47,857 nt of DNA, taken from NCBI RefSeq assembly GCF_001636695.1, contig NZ_LGEL01000048.1, positions 1 to 47,857 of the forward strand, read 5' to 3'. Both the position numbers and the translations under genes were made by a program. This document shows positions 1 through 9,341 of this stretch, piece after piece (the stretch's first letter is position 1; each line of letters begins with the position of its first letter). The notes below the pieces were generated by a model, which did no database searches, had not been told where the DNA came from, and was given only the letters and a program-made list of their open reading frames with translations. The DNA is from Pedobacter panaciterrae. GTDB taxonomy: Bacteria > Bacteroidota > Bacteroidia > Sphingobacteriales > Sphingobacteriaceae.

Positions 1-19
1 AGATGTGTATAAGAGACAG
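1..19 (+). other. Tn5/Nextera mosaic-end adapter remnant
   Basis: The first 19 bases, AGATGTGTATAAGAGACAG, are identical to the hyperactive Tn5 mosaic end used in tagmentation libraries. They sit exactly at the sequence edge. This is a library artefact left untrimmed and not genomic DNA. True genomic sequence starts at about base 20, so the promoter of the xylose operon is probably missing. Confidence 0.95.
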
Positions 20-57
20 ACTAATAATTTAATTCAACCCAAATATATAAAGAAAAC

Positions 58-1545
58 ATGCTGCTATTAGGTATTGATGTAGGAACATCATCTGTGAAAG
101 TTTCGGTGGTTGATGTTGCGTCCGGCGACATTCTTGCAAGTGCACAATATCCGGATAGTGAATCTGAGATTATTTCTCTTAAGTCAGGTTGGGCAGAGCA
201 GTCACCAGATATGTGGTGGGAGCATGTGCAACAAGCAATATTAAATTGTAACAGTAAGGGTAAATACAACCCTTTAAACATCTCGGCTATTGGTATAGCT
301 TATCAGATGCACGGACTTGTTATTGTAGATGAAGACCAAAATAGTCTGAGAAACAGTATTATATGGTGCGACAGCAGAGCCGTTGAAACAGGAGAAGAAG
401 CATTTAGTGCTTTAGGAAAAGAAAAAGTATTAAGCCATATGCTCAACTCACCCGGGAATTTTACTGCTTCAAAACTGGCGTGGGTTAAAAAGAACGAACC
501 CGAGACCTATAGTAAAGTAGCAAAGATGATGCTGCCTGGAGATTTCATCGCGATGAAACTTACCGGAGAGGTTACTACCAGTAATTCAGCCTTATCAGAA
601 GGAATACTGTGGGACTTTAAAACGAATGCAATTTCTACTGATATTATGGGGCAGTTTGGTTTCTCTTCAAACATTATCCCTGAGATAAAACCAGTGTTTT
701 CTGAACATGGCAAAGTAAAGAAATCGATTGCCGAAAAACTAGGTTTAAAGGCTGGTATTCCGGTTGCTTATAAAGCAGGAGATCAGCCAAATAATGCACT
801 TTCTTTAAATGTAACGCAGCCCGGAGAAGTAGCTGCAACAGCAGGGACATCTGGTGTTATTTATGGCGTTACAGACCAATTGTTATACGATAAGCAATCA
901 CGTGTAAACACATTTGCTCACGTAAATCATACTGCACAGGATCAGCGTTTAGGCGTTTTGCTTTGCATTAACGGAACAGGGAGTATGAACCGATGGGCTA
1001 AAAATCTAATCGGCTCATCACTAGACTATGTTGCCATGAATGAAGCAGCGAGTAAAGTATCTGCCGGAAGTAACGGATTGTATGTTCTTCCTTTTGGCAA
1101 CGGAGCAGAACGGATGCTAAACAATAAACTTGTGGGGGCACATTTACAACAAATAGACCTTAATCTGCATACACAGGCGCACATATTCCGCGCAGTGCAG
1201 GAAGGAATTGCATTCTCGTTCCGTTACGGATTAGATATCCTTAGAGAAAATGGAATGCAGCCATCTGTAATCAGAGCGGGCAGGTCAAACCTTTTCATGA
1301 GTGATATATTCTCTCAAACCTTTGTAAACGTAACCGGAGTTCCTGTTGAGCTTTATGAAAACGACGGTAGCTACGGCGCTGCTGTAGGTGCCGGTATCGG
1401 TGCAAACATATTTAAAACGGTTAGTGAAGCATTTAGCAATAAAAAACCAGTTAAGCTTGTAGAACCAACAAATGAAACACTGGAAGATGAATATCAAACC
1501 TGGAAAAAACTTCTTCAGCAACAATTAGAATCATTAAATAAATAG
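58..1545 (+). CDS. xylB: Xylulokinase (FGGY family)
   Basis: This kinase phosphorylates D-xylulose with ATP to xylulose 5-phosphate, feeding the pentose phosphate pathway in the cytoplasm. The N terminus carries the FGGY nucleotide-binding start IDVGTSSVK (residues 6-14), followed by a YQMHGLV segment. The AGDQPNNAL segment supplies the likely catalytic base, Asp242, and GTSGVIYG follows it. The 495-residue length is normal for XylB. The ATG at 58 is directly followed by the family start. The gene lies 25 bp before xylA, which fixes the sugar as xylose among FGGY substrates. No operon regulator is visible because the contig begins just upstream. Confidence 0.93.
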   Translation: MLLLGIDVGTSSVKVSVVDVASGDILASAQYPDSESEIISLKSGWAEQSPDMWWEHVQQAILNCNSKGKYNPLNISAIGIAYQMHGLVIVDEDQNSLRNSIIWCDSRAVETGEEAFSALGKEKVLSHMLNSPGNFTASKLAWVKKNEPETYSKVAKMMLPGDFIAMKLTGEVTTSNSALSEGILWDFKTNAISTDIMGQFGFSSNIIPEIKPVFSEHGKVKKSIAEKLGLKAGIPVAYKAGDQPNNALSLNVTQPGEVAATAGTSGVIYGVTDQLLYDKQSRVNTFAHVNHTAQDQRLGVLLCINGTGSMNRWAKNLIGSSLDYVAMNEAASKVSAGSNGLYVLPFGNGAERMLNNKLVGAHLQQIDLNLHTQAHIFRAVQEGIAFSFRYGLDILRENGMQPSVIRAGRSNLFMSDIFSQTFVNVTGVPVELYENDGSYGAAVGAGIGANIFKTVSEAFSNKKPVKLVEPTNETLEDEYQTWKKLLQQQLESLNK

Positions 1546-1570
1546 TATTTCAACAAATAAACACTAAAGT

Positions 1571-2899
1571 ATGAGCGTAAACACTTTGAATAACGAATTT
1601 TTTAAAAATATCGGTAAGGTTAACTTCGAGGGACGTGAAAGCGATAATCCTCTGGCATTTAAATGGTATGATCCTGAAAGAATTGTAGCTGGGAAAACAC
1701 TTAAAGATCACCTTCGTTTTGCCGGTGCTTACTGGCATTCATTCTGTGGTAATGGTGCAGATCCTTTTGGCGAAGCAAGCCATATTTTCCCATGGAACCA
1801 AAAAAGCGATCCTGTTGAACGTGCAAAAGATAAAATGGATGCAGCTTTTGAGTTTTTAACCAAGCTGAATATCCCATATTATTGCTTCCATGATGTTGAT
1901 TTGGTAGATTACGGTAACGACATCAAAGAAAACGAGAGAAGACTGCAGGCATTGGTAGATTATGCCCGCCAGAAACAAGACGAAACAGGTGTTAAATTGT
2001 TATGGGGTACTGCAAATCTGTTCTCACACAGAAGATATATGAACGGTGCAGCAACAAATCCTGATTTTCATGTATTAACTCATGGTGCTGCTCAGGTAAA
2101 AGCTGCCCTTGATGCAACTATTGCATTAGGTGGCGAGAATTATGTGTTCTGGGGTGGTCGTGAAGGATACATGTCACTATTAAATACCGATATGAAGAGA
2201 GAGCAGGAGCATCTTGCGCGCTTCCTTCATACTGCAAAGGATTATGCCAGAAAGAACGGATTCAAAGGAACATTCTTAATCGAGCCAAAACCATGTGAGC
2301 CTACTAAACATCAATATGATTATGATGCAGCAACGGTATTGGGCTTCCTTCAAAAATATGACCTTCTGGGTGATTTTAAATTAAACCTTGAAGTAAACCA
2401 TGCAACCCTTGCCGGCCATACTTTCCAGCATGAATTACAAGTAGCTGCTGATTCGGGCTTACTTGGTTCTATCGATGCAAACAGAGGTGACTATCAAAAT
2501 GGCTGGGATACAGATCAGTTCCCAAATAACATTAACGAATTGGTTGAATCTATGCTGATCATTCTTGAGGCAGGTGGCTTTAGTCGCGGTGGAATTAACT
2601 TCGATGCTAAAATCCGTAGAAATTCAACTGATCAGGCTGATTTATTCTATGCACATATTGGTGGTATGGACATGTTTGCCCGTGCACTTATTGTTGCTGA
2701 TGACATCCTTCAAAACTCTGATTATAAGAAAATCAGAACAGACAGATATGCATCTTTCGATAGTGGAAAAGGAAAAGAGTTTGAAAACGGTAGTTTAAGC
2801 CTTGAAGATCTACGCGATTATGCAATCCAGAATGGCGAGCCACAAACATTAAGCGGCAGACAAGAATTCCTTGAAAACTTAATCAACAGACACATTTAA
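1571..2899 (+). CDS. xylA: Xylose isomerase
   Basis: The enzyme converts D-xylose to D-xylulose in the cytoplasm and needs divalent metals. The active-site segment FHDVD gives His107 and Asp110. [19 protein letters not shown] and VFWGGREGY follow. The metal-binding [17 protein letters not shown] segment begins around Glu238. [19 protein letters not shown] and GSIDANRGD complete the metal site. At 442 residues it is a long (class II) xylose isomerase. It lies between xylB and a sugar symporter with short gaps of 25 and 21 bp, so the three genes are almost certainly cotranscribed. Confidence 0.96.
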   Translation: MSVNTLNNEFFKNIGKVNFEGRESDNPLAFKWYDPERIVAGKTLKDHLRFAGAYWHSFCGNGADPFGEASHIFPWNQKSDPVERAKDKMDAAFEFLTKLNIPYYCFHDVDLVDYGNDIKENERRLQALVDYARQKQDETGVKLLWGTANLFSHRRYMNGAATNPDFHVLTHGAAQVKAALDATIALGGENYVFWGGREGYMSLLNTDMKREQEHLARFLHTAKDYARKNGFKGTFLIEPKPCEPTKHQYDYDAATVLGFLQKYDLLGDFKLNLEVNHATLAGHTFQHELQVAADSGLLGSIDANRGDYQNGWDTDQFPNNINELVESMLIILEAGGFSRGGINFDAKIRRNSTDQADLFYAHIGGMDMFARALIVADDILQNSDYKKIRTDRYASFDSGKGKEFENGSLSLEDLRDYAIQNGEPQTLSGRQEFLENLINRHI

Positions 2900-2920
2900 A
2901 TTCAGTCATAAAAGGAATTT

Positions 2921-4609
2921 ATGAAAACACTGGGAGCATTAGACTATGCAGTTTTCCTGACTTATTTTCTGATCGTTGCGTTTTACGGATGGTGGGTTTA
3001 CAGGCAAAAAAAGGCTCATAAAGAGAATTCTAAGGATTTCTTTCTTGCGAAAGACTCACTTACATGGTGGGCAATAGGGGCTTCCCTTATTGCCTCCAAT
3101 ATTTCTGCAGAGCAATTTATTGGAATGAGCGGGTCAGGGTTTAAGATGGGGCTGGCAATTGCTACTTATGAGTGGATGGCAGCCGTTACCCTGATAATTG
3201 TGGCGGTATTTTTTATACCTGTATATCTTAAAAATAAGATATACACCATGCCCCAGTTTCTGAACCAGCGTTATAACGGCACTGTAGCAATGATTATGGC
3301 TATTTTTTGGCTGTTATTGTATGTTGTGGTGAACTTAACCTCTATACTGTACCTTGGTGCACTGGCAATACATAGCATATCAGGAATTAACCTTACTGCT
3401 TGTATGTATCTGCTGGCTATTTTCTCTATCATCATTACGCTTGGTGGGATGAAGGTAATTGGTTATACAGATGTAATTCAGGTGTTTTTCCTTATTCTTG
3501 GTGGTCTTGCAACTACTTACCTCGCATTGGAACTGGTAGCTTCACATTTTGGCTCAAGTGGAGTAATGAAGGGCTTTAGCCTGTTAAAAGTCCATGCAGA
3601 AGAGCATTTTCATATGATCTTTAAGAAGGATAATGAGAACTATCTTGATTTACCGGGCTTAACAGTACTGATTGGTGGTATGTGGATTGTAAACCTTAAC
3701 TATTGGGGTTGTAATCAATACATCACTCAGAGAGCATTGGGTGCTGATCTTAAAACGGCAAGAAATGGACTTCTTTTTGCCTCTTTCTTAAAATTACTGA
3801 TGCCTGTTATTGTGGTACTTCCCGGTATAGCAGCGTTTGTTCTTTACAAAGAAGGGTATGGGGACTTTAAAACGGATATGATGCAAGGAGGAGAAGTATC
3901 TCCGGATAGCGCTTATCCTGTGCTTTTAAATCTTCTTCCTGCCGGATTAAAGGGGTTGTCGTTTGCCGCATTAACTGCTGCGGTAGTTGCTTCTCTTGCC
4001 GGTAAAGCAAATAGTATTGCAACCATTTTTACACTTGATATTTACAAGAAAGTAATCAATAAAACAGCAAATGAAGATAAACAAGTAGTAATTGGACGAA
4101 TTACGGTTATCCTCGCAATGCTTGTTGCTATCATCATTTCGCCTTTACTTGGTATTGATAAGAAAGGTGGTTTTCAGTTTATTCAGGAGTATACCGGCTT
4201 TTTCTCGCCGGGTATTTTTGCCATGTTTATACTTGGTTTCTTCTGGAAAAAAACTACCTCAAATGCAGCGTTATTTGCAACGGTTGGTGGTTTTGCACTT
4301 TCAGTGATATTCAAATTCCTTCCAAATGTTATGAATCTGGAATTCCTGAGTTCAACAGGTTTTTCAAAACTGGTGCAACAAAGAGATGGAAGCATGCTTT
4401 ATGAAATACCATTTTTAGATCGTATGGGCTTTGTGTTTATCATTTGCCTTGTGGTGATGTATGTGATAAGCATCATAGAAACCAGAAGGGGAGTAATAAC
4501 AAACGGACTTGAAATAGAAAAAGAAATGTTTACTACAAATAGGGCATTTACAGTTGGTGCAATCATTGTTTGCGGACTAATTGTGGCGCTATATACAATT
4601 TACTGGTAG
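2921..4609 (+). CDS. Sodium/solute symporter (SGLT-like), probable xylose importer
   Basis: This is a 562-residue inner-membrane protein with about 14 hydrophobic segments, belonging to the sodium/solute symporter (SSS) family. SNISAEQFIGMSGSGF (about residues 59-74) and NLNYWGCNQYITQRALGA (about 260-277) closely resemble the vSGLT/SGLT sugar-transporter signatures. It probably brings xylose in with sodium, because it is the third gene of the xylBA operon. Many other bacteria use a major-facilitator XylE or an ABC system here. The substrate is inferred from context; galactose or glucose transport cannot be excluded from sequence. A hairpin terminator follows the stop. Confidence 0.85.
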   Translation: MKTLGALDYAVFLTYFLIVAFYGWWVYRQKKAHKENSKDFFLAKDSLTWWAIGASLIASNISAEQFIGMSGSGFKMGLAIATYEWMAAVTLIIVAVFFIPVYLKNKIYTMPQFLNQRYNGTVAMIMAIFWLLLYVVVNLTSILYLGALAIHSISGINLTACMYLLAIFSIIITLGGMKVIGYTDVIQVFFLILGGLATTYLALELVASHFGSSGVMKGFSLLKVHAEEHFHMIFKKDNENYLDLPGLTVLIGGMWIVNLNYWGCNQYITQRALGADLKTARNGLLFASFLKLLMPVIVVLPGIAAFVLYKEGYGDFKTDMMQGGEVSPDSAYPVLLNLLPAGLKGLSFAALTAAVVASLAGKANSIATIFTLDIYKKVINKTANEDKQVVIGRITVILAMLVAIIISPLLGIDKKGGFQFIQEYTGFFSPGIFAMFILGFFWKKTTSNAALFATVGGFALSVIFKFLPNVMNLEFLSSTGFSKLVQQRDGSMLYEIPFLDRMGFVFIICLVVMYVISIIETRRGVITNGLEIEKEMFTTNRAFTVGAIIVCGLIVALYTIYW

Positions 4610-4631
4610 TTAGGTTTACCCAGTTTAGGTT

Positions 4632-4660
4632 AGGACGGTGGGCTGGTTACCTATCGTCCT
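4632..4660 (+). terminator. Hairpin terminator of the xylose operon
   Basis: AGGACGGT (4632-4639) pairs with ATCGTCCT (4653-4660) through an 8-bp stem with one G-U pair. The T-rich stretch CTTTTATTTTA follows. It lies 23 bp after the symporter stop and just before the end of the convergent comEC gene, so it probably ends the xylose transcript. Confidence 0.6.
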
Positions 4661-4663
4661 CTT

Positions 4664-6628
4664 TTATTTTATGCCCTCCAGGTTTTCTATATGTGCCTTG
4701 TTCGTTTTCAGATCATAATTACTAAGAAGATATCTGTTAATCCTGTAGTTGTAAAAGGTCACATCCTGATCTTGTAATCTAAAATTAGCTATTGTTGTGT
4801 CCTTATCGCCTTTGAGGTATATAATCTCCTTAATTTTATGCTCATCTAAAGCTGGTTGAATAAAATATTTAAAGGCTTTGTTGTCTGGATAGAGTTGAGT
4901 GAAAACTATAGCTCTTTGGCTTGATATAAAAGCAGTTGCACAGTTCTTACGCAAGTTAAATACTATGATCTTTTTCTGATGGACAGCCTTTAGCTTATCG
5001 TAGGTGAGGAGTGACTGAAAAGCCATAAAACATCCTAGGGAGCATATTAATAATCTCTTTTTAAAGCCCGCCAATGCCGAAGTGAATAAGAATAGTGAAA
5101 TACAAAGTAACCACAACTCGGCTTTATTAATCCATATTGCAGAAAGGCTTGCTAAGGGCAAATCCGCAATCCATTTTAGTCCGGAATTTGTGAATATAAT
5201 AAGCCATTCAAAAGTGGGAGCTAAAAATTCAAGTTTACCTAACAGAATAATAATACCCAGATACATCAACAATGCAATAGGAAGCATAATAAACAGATTG
5301 CTGATTAAAAAATAAATGGGAAACTGATGAAAATAATAAATGCTAAGCGGGAAGGTAATTAACTGCGCCGCTAACGACATTGCTATTATACTCCATAGCT
5401 TACTTATCCATTTATTTTGAGGATGCCACCAGTTGTGTATTTTTGGTTGCAAGTAGATTAAGCCTAGCACGGCAAGAAACGACAATTGAAAGCCCACATC
5501 CCATATCAAAAAAGGATCGTAAACCAACAAACAAAAAGCTGCAAATGATATGATGTTATAGCTATTGCTCTGCCTGTTAAAGGATTTTGCAATAATATAC
5601 ACAGACAGCATTATTGCTGAACGTAATACTGAAGGAGAAAAGCCTGTTAACAAAGCATAAAACCAGATCAGAATAAAAATGAGTGCTACTTTACCTATTT
5701 TCAATAGTCGATTTCTATCCAGATATTGAAGGAGCCAGTTCAGTACCATGTAAATCAACCCGACGTGCATTCCTGAAACAGAAAGGGCATGAATGGTGCC
5801 TGTTTTAGAATAAATGCCCAGCGTTTCCTCACTTAAATCCGATCTGTATCCTAAAATGAGCGTAGAAGCCACAGCAAATACATCATCATCTTTAAGCAGT
5901 TTTCTGTAGAATTGTACTTGTTTAGCCCGTAAAGCCAGGGCAAAGGCAATTATAGGATTGCCTGAGTTTTTATTTAATTTTACAAGCTGATGCTGTTTTA
6001 AAAATACCTGATGATAGATGTTTTGCGCCGCCAGCCATGATCTGTAGTCAAACTCTGAAGGATTATACGGGGCTGCTATTGAGGTTATCTTTGGAGAGAT
6101 AATCAACTCATTGCCATAAGCTAATTGAACAGGATTTAAGCTATCGGTTTTAATGGAAACCATTAATTTTCCACTGGTGCTTATTGATTCTACAGATCCG
6201 TTTTTTTGAGTGGAGTAAGATTTGCTGACTTTTGCTTTAAACCTTAAAATACCAGATTTTAATTGAGGTTCATCGCAAACTGAAACCCTTAAATAATCTT
6301 GATGTTTGGATTTAAAGTAATTTTCGCTTAAACATTGTTTATTTAAAATGCTGGCAAAAGCCCCCAAAATGAATAAGAAAAGATAGGTTAAACAAGCTAG
6401 CCAGCTTTTAAATTTATATATTTTTAGCCTTTTATAATATGAGTTTGCCAGTATCAGAAATGAAAATATTACGAGATAAATAGTTCCAATCAGATAAACG
6501 AATGAAGGGTTTGCTATATCGTAAAAAGTAATTATGCCTAATATAAAAGGAAGCAGGATCCGCAAAAAGACCATCCCTGCCTTAGCAGGAATCATCACCG
6601 GATCATTTATGAACAAACCGTTTTTCAT
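4664..6628 (-). CDS. comEC: ComEC/Rec2-type DNA-uptake channel protein
   Basis: The protein is a polytopic inner-membrane protein of the ComEC/Rec2 family, which moves single-stranded DNA into the cytoplasm during natural transformation. N-terminal membrane segments are followed by a DUF4131-like soluble region (about residues 70-220). The competence domain then carries the family hallmark GTIHALSVSGMHVGLIYMVL (about 277-296). The last 100 residues lie where classical ComEC has a metallo-beta-lactamase nuclease domain, but I see no HxHxDH motif there, so the nuclease part is absent or degenerate. At 654 residues it is shorter than the roughly 750-residue full form. It lies 6 bp downstream of the helix-hairpin-helix barrel gene, in the same transcript. 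Confidence 0.85.
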   Translation of the reverse strand: MKNGLFINDPVMIPAKAGMVFLRILLPFILGIITFYDIANPSFVYLIGTIYLVIFSFLILANSYYKRLKIYKFKSWLACLTYLFLFILGAFASILNKQCLSENYFKSKHQDYLRVSVCDEPQLKSGILRFKAKVSKSYSTQKNGSVESISTSGKLMVSIKTDSLNPVQLAYGNELIISPKITSIAAPYNPSEFDYRSWLAAQNIYHQVFLKQHQLVKLNKNSGNPIIAFALALRAKQVQFYRKLLKDDDVFAVASTLILGYRSDLSEETLGIYSKTGTIHALSVSGMHVGLIYMVLNWLLQYLDRNRLLKIGKVALIFILIWFYALLTGFSPSVLRSAIMLSVYIIAKSFNRQSNSYNIISFAAFCLLVYDPFLIWDVGFQLSFLAVLGLIYLQPKIHNWWHPQNKWISKLWSIIAMSLAAQLITFPLSIYYFHQFPIYFLISNLFIMLPIALLMYLGIIILLGKLEFLAPTFEWLIIFTNSGLKWIADLPLASLSAIWINKAELWLLCISLFLFTSALAGFKKRLLICSLGCFMAFQSLLTYDKLKAVHQKKIIVFNLRKNCATAFISSQRAIVFTQLYPDNKAFKYFIQPALDEHKIKEIIYLKGDKDTTIANFRLQDQDVTFYNYRINRYLLSNYDLKTNKAHIENLEGIK

Positions 6629-6634
6629 AGCCTG

Positions 6635-8683
6635 TTAAAACTGATAGCGAACCTGTATTTTGAAATCCGATTTTTTATTACCCTCTATTTCGTCCAGTCC
6701 TGAACCAATCTTTTCAACGTGCTGATAAGCATAGATGGCATATCTGCCCCAAACATCCATTTTTCTTAGTAGCCGTAGTCTTACATTAGCAAATGTTCTG
6801 ATGCCTTTGCCATTATAAGCGCCAAAGCTGGAGCCGTATAACACATCATCTTCGTAAGCATAGATGCGGCTATTGTAAGATGGAGTGTTGAAATATGCCA
6901 AACGAATATTGCCTGAAAGTTTCGATGACAAAGGACGGTAGTTCAGATCCTGATAGGCCATATAGCCGAACTCATCTGCAGTTCCCTTTTTATAATGAAC
7001 AAGCTCCACACGCTGTTGAAATCCAACTTTTTTATTGAGCAGCCAGTTGCATTCTATTCTGTAATTCTCTTTATTTACTTCCTGCAAGTAAGGGTATTTA
7101 CTACCCGCATCTGCATTTTGCTGTTTTATTTCCCGCTTATATCTTCCTAAAATTTTAAACGTTTTGGTAGGAGTGTAAGCTGCCTGAGTTAACATCTCGT
7201 ATCCTGAGGAGGCAGAATCAACCCGATATTTTAACCATGGAAACCTAAAGTAATCGCCATAAACTGAAAAAGTCCAGCGCCTGGATGGAGCGTAGTTAAG
7301 GCCTGCATACCAGCCTTTTTCATTGCTGATCTTTGTGGCTTCGCCCACGCCATTGCTAAAAAAACTATGGTAATCCTTGTCGTAATTGCGATGTAGCAAT
7401 ACGGCCGATACCTGTTTTGATAAGCTTGCCATTGCACCATTCACAACTGCCCATCCGCCATTAAAGTTGTATGCTGTTTCGCCATAAAAATAGATGTTTT
7501 TGAAAGTATAACTGTAGTGAAAACCAGTATTGGTCAGGTTTTTTCCTGTAAAAGCGTACTTGTTGTAAAGAGAAGTTCCTGTAACGAATTCATGCTGATA
7601 GGCAGATTGATAAGTAATAAAACCAAGATTTAGGTTGTTGGTTAAGTACTGCAATGCTCCTCCATAAATCAGTTGTCCAAGGCTTCGCTGGTTTTTTAGT
7701 TCAGTTTTTGTGCGGTGCAGCCCTGTTATTCCAATAGTCTGTAGGGTAGTTTTTCCATCGCTGGTTTTTAAACTTGCATCACGCTTTCTGTAGGATATAA
7801 AAGTGTTGATCTCAATGCTTTGGGCTACTTTAACTGTACTTGCAATTCCCCTGAAATAAGACGCCTCGTTTGAAGAGGAGTAAGGTCTGAGACCTACATC
7901 CTTACTGGCTACACTTGTAACATCTGGGCCTTTTCCAAATGCAAAGCCCGACCAAAGCGTTAACCCCTGGCCAAATTGCAAACTATAATCTCCCAATACA
8001 AGTTTTTTAACCCTTCCAAGTTTATAGAAGGCAACATTACCGGATAGATAATCTATCCCTGTTTTGTTATTAGTTAAGTATTCTCCGGCATCTTTTTTAG
8101 CGATAAGAGAAGCAGAGAGGATATTCCCGTAGGTATACCTGTATCGTAGTAGTAGTTTTTCGGGTGTGCCTAAATACCTGCTCCCCGGCAGATCTTTAAA
8201 CCCTTTTTGAGTTTGAAACAACCGGCCATATCTAAATATCAGATCATTGTTTCCCTTTTTAACCAGTTCTTTATAACCAATATCTGAAATTGGTAACGGT
8301 GCTTTTACTGTAACAAAGGAGGCTAAAAGGGCTATTATGTGTAAATCGAACCCATCGATTCCCTGAAGTTCAAGAACGTCTAATAGCTTGCCATTTGTCT
8401 GCAGGTGATTAAAAAAGTTACTGATTTGAAGAGGGGATAAAAAGATCAGGTTTTTGAGTTCTTCAGGATTTGTATGGTTAAGATCTATCGGATTCTTCCT
8501 GTAATATGTTAGGCGCTCTGTCAATTCAGAAAGGTCGTAGTCGTCTGATAAGTTCTCGGCGAAACTTTCAATAATATCTTTAATCATCGAATCTTCCTGC
8601 GCCCTTACATTAAAAAAGGACAATGAAAGCATAATCGTGTAGAGTAGTTTAGTTGTGGCTGACATAAATTTGCCTAACCACAT
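6635..8683 (-). CDS. Outer-membrane beta-barrel protein with N-terminal helix-hairpin-helix domain
   Basis: A signal peptide ends at VRAQ (about residue 29). A ComEA-like helix-hairpin-helix region follows (about residues 68-115; NPIDLNHTNPEELKNLIFLS then LDVLELQGID), of the kind that binds DNA without sequence specificity. The remaining ~550 residues are rich in alternating aromatic and polar strands. They end in VRYQF, a terminal phenylalanine typical of outer-membrane barrels. A second start at Met7 (8665) gives a cleaner signal peptide (MSATTKLLYTIMLSLSFFNVRAQ split across positions 7-29) and may be the true one. The gene precedes comEC by 6 bp. A role in passing DNA across the outer membrane is attractive but inferred. 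Confidence 0.75.
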   Translation of the reverse strand: MWLGKFMSATTKLLYTIMLSLSFFNVRAQEDSMIKDIIESFAENLSDDYDLSELTERLTYYRKNPIDLNHTNPEELKNLIFLSPLQISNFFNHLQTNGKLLDVLELQGIDGFDLHIIALLASFVTVKAPLPISDIGYKELVKKGNNDLIFRYGRLFQTQKGFKDLPGSRYLGTPEKLLLRYRYTYGNILSASLIAKKDAGEYLTNNKTGIDYLSGNVAFYKLGRVKKLVLGDYSLQFGQGLTLWSGFAFGKGPDVTSVASKDVGLRPYSSSNEASYFRGIASTVKVAQSIEINTFISYRKRDASLKTSDGKTTLQTIGITGLHRTKTELKNQRSLGQLIYGGALQYLTNNLNLGFITYQSAYQHEFVTGTSLYNKYAFTGKNLTNTGFHYSYTFKNIYFYGETAYNFNGGWAVVNGAMASLSKQVSAVLLHRNYDKDYHSFFSNGVGEATKISNEKGWYAGLNYAPSRRWTFSVYGDYFRFPWLKYRVDSASSGYEMLTQAAYTPTKTFKILGRYKREIKQQNADAGSKYPYLQEVNKENYRIECNWLLNKKVGFQQRVELVHYKKGTADEFGYMAYQDLNYRPLSSKLSGNIRLAYFNTPSYNSRIYAYEDDVLYGSSFGAYNGKGIRTFANVRLRLLRKMDVWGRYAIYAYQHVEKIGSGLDEIEGNKKSDFKIQVRYQF

Positions 8684-8760
8684 TAATTATTTTTAATAAA
8701 AAAAGTAATTAACCGGATAAGTTAAAATAAATGCAAGACTTTCAGTAACTACACAATTGA

Positions 8761-8808
8761 TCCACGTTGAGTCCACTTTTTTTAAGAAAAAGGTGGACTT
8801 AACGTGGA
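8761..8808. terminator. Long perfect hairpin, likely terminator of the MerR gene
   Basis: Bases 8761-8782 pair with 8787-8808 in a 22-bp stem with only two G-U pairs and a 4-base loop. The inner part of the stem is a run of T facing A, so either strand yields a G/C-containing stem next to U-rich sequence. A further copy of GTGGAC follows at 8815-8820. It lies between the stop of the MerR-type gene and the start of the barrel gene, both on the minus strand. It could end the MerR transcript or be a small mobile palindrome. Confidence 0.6.
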
Positions 8809-8857
8809 CTCACTGTGGACTGATAGCAAAGGATTGCTGAGTAAAATCAGACAATAG

Positions 8858-9193
8858 TTAAATCTGGTCGTTCAGTTTTAGTAAGAAATCTTTTAATTTC
8901 TCTAGAGAAGCAATGATCTTTTGATTTTCTTTAACCTCAGATGTGTTGTTTTTCAGATGGTCTTTTGCACCTTTTAAAGTAAAACCTTTATCTTCTACAA
9001 GGTGAAAAATGATCTTTAAATTTTCAATATCTTCAGGGGTAAAAAGGCGGTTTCCTTTTTTATTTTTTTTAGGTTGCAATACGTCAAATTCCTTTTCGTA
9101 AAATCGGATTTGCGATGCGTTTACACCAAACATTTCGGTTACCTCACCCATCGTATAGTACATTTTATTGATATCCCGTTCTTTGTAAGGCAT
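8858..9193 (-). CDS. MerR-family transcriptional regulator
   Basis: This is a 111-residue DNA-binding protein. The winged-helix MerR domain covers about residues 11-80: YYTMGEVTEMFGVNASQIRF, then YEKEFDVLQPKKNKKGNRLF and TPEDIENLKIIFHLVEDKG. A short coiled tail follows. The effector region is too short to hold a metal or drug pocket and has no cysteines, so the signal is unknown. It is a small MerR-like type common in Bacteroidota. It is divergent from alaS with 148 bp between. A second start at Met11 is possible. Confidence 0.85.
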   Translation of the reverse strand: MPYKERDINKMYYTMGEVTEMFGVNASQIRFYEKEFDVLQPKKNKKGNRLFTPEDIENLKIIFHLVEDKGFTLKGAKDHLKNNTSEVKENQKIIASLEKLKDFLLKLNDQI

Positions 9194-9240
9194 ACTTTAG
9201 TGTTGATTATTAGTGTTTTACGGCTTTTATTTAAAGTATT

Positions 9241-9248
9241 CAAATGTA
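9241..9248 (-). promoter_or_regulatory. Candidate -7 box of the MerR gene
   Basis: On the minus strand this reads TACATTTG, a full match to the Bacteroidota -7 consensus TAnnTTTG. It lies 48 bp upstream of the MerR-type start codon. A TTG (9273-9271) lies 22 bp further upstream, slightly too far for a standard -33 element. Confidence 0.4.
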
Positions 9249-9313
9249 GTGTGATTTTAGTAGAATCCCACAATAAAATTTCAATTTTCCTCGATAGAGG
9301 TTATTTTTTTATC

Positions 9314-9321
9314 TAAGTTTG
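9314..9321 (+). promoter_or_regulatory. Candidate -7 box of alaS
   Basis: TAAGTTTG matches the TAnnTTTG consensus and ends 20 bp before the alaS ATG, giving a short leader. An AGAGAAGG ribosome-binding site lies between it and the start codon. I see no clear -33 TTG. Confidence 0.45.
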
Positions 9322-9341
9322 TTCCACTAATCAAGAGAAGG

